From assembly GCA_029882335.1 (NCBI GenBank), contig JAOUKW010000014.1:1-24445 (forward strand): a stretch of 24,445 bases of DNA, written 5' to 3'. The position numbers and the translations under genes are program-made. The notes beneath the pieces are model-generated. The model was not told the DNA's origin, ran no database searches, and saw only the letters and a program-made list of their open reading frames with translations. This stretch comes from Candidatus Heimdallarchaeota archaeon. GTDB lineage: Archaea; Asgardarchaeota; Heimdallarchaeia; Heimdallarchaeales; Kariarchaeaceae. Positions 24,390 through 24,445 of this stretch are shown one piece after another (position 1 is the stretch's first letter; each line of letters begins with the position of its first letter).

Positions 24390-24445
24390 TAATATTATCT
24401 TCACAGTCTATTATTAAAACAATAATATTGAAAAACATCAGGAAC

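Noticed and set aside
1..24445. Eukaryotic or contaminating contig, because of the synapsin-like gene
   Set aside because: Genes are intronless and closely packed. There are overlapping ends, Shine-Dalgarno sites, TTG/GTG starts and a histidine kinase, all pointing to a prokaryote with archaeal promoters.

Overview
The window looks like a chromosomal segment of an archaeon, most likely an Asgard archaeon, perhaps of the Heimdallarchaeia. That placement is inference. The DNA is strongly AT-rich, with compact intronless genes on both strands. Several genes have TATA-like boxes about 25-35 bases before the start codon, giving leaderless or short-leader transcripts. Internal genes instead use Shine-Dalgarno sequences, and TTG or GTG starts occur. 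The gene set mixes typical archaeal and bacterial families (tandem GNAT, PAS histidine kinase, amidohydrolase, SnoaL, penicillin acylase, DHH phosphoesterase) with a very eukaryote-like one: the first gene, cut by the window edge, reads as the ATP-grasp core of a synapsin.

Layout. Bases 2-655 hold the 3' part of the synapsin-like ATP-grasp gene. Bases 919-1965 hold a tandem GNAT acetyltransferase. On the minus strand follow a soluble PAS-PAS histidine kinase (2290-3807) and a Yip1-like membrane protein (4080-4619). An 889-base divergent intergenic region with repeats and a hairpin leads to a 1078-residue protein fusing a GNAT domain to a long beta-sandwich region with galactose-mutarotase-like character (5509-8745). 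A SnoaL-like protein and an amidohydrolase are divergently arranged over 8754-10517.

Bases 10518-11030 form a 513-base gap between convergent 3' ends, so it should carry no promoter. It nevertheless contains two elements with the layout of archaeal Orc1/Cdc6 origin recognition boxes (ORB), plus TTTCC/GGAAA dyads and a cluster of TGTGAT words. A second convergent gap, 16794-17424, has another element of the same layout and shares a 19-base repeat with the first. These gaps bracket a HEAT-like repeat protein, a SAM methyltransferase, a penicillin-acylase-family Ntn hydrolase and a membrane-anchored HEPN-like protein. No orc1/cdc6 gene lies in the window, so the replication-origin reading is a hypothesis.

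The right part has two minus-strand genes of unknown function (a membrane protein and a coiled-coil/winged-helix protein). Divergent from them is a three-gene plus-strand cluster: a 131-residue helical protein, a 1077-residue alpha-helical protein and a 108-residue beta protein. A divergent DHH-family (RecJ/GAN/Cdc45-like) phosphoesterase abuts this cluster tail to tail. The three-gene cluster has no function I can recognise and is the best candidate for an undescribed multi-protein assembly. The synapsin homologue and the ORB-bearing gaps are the other main points of interest.
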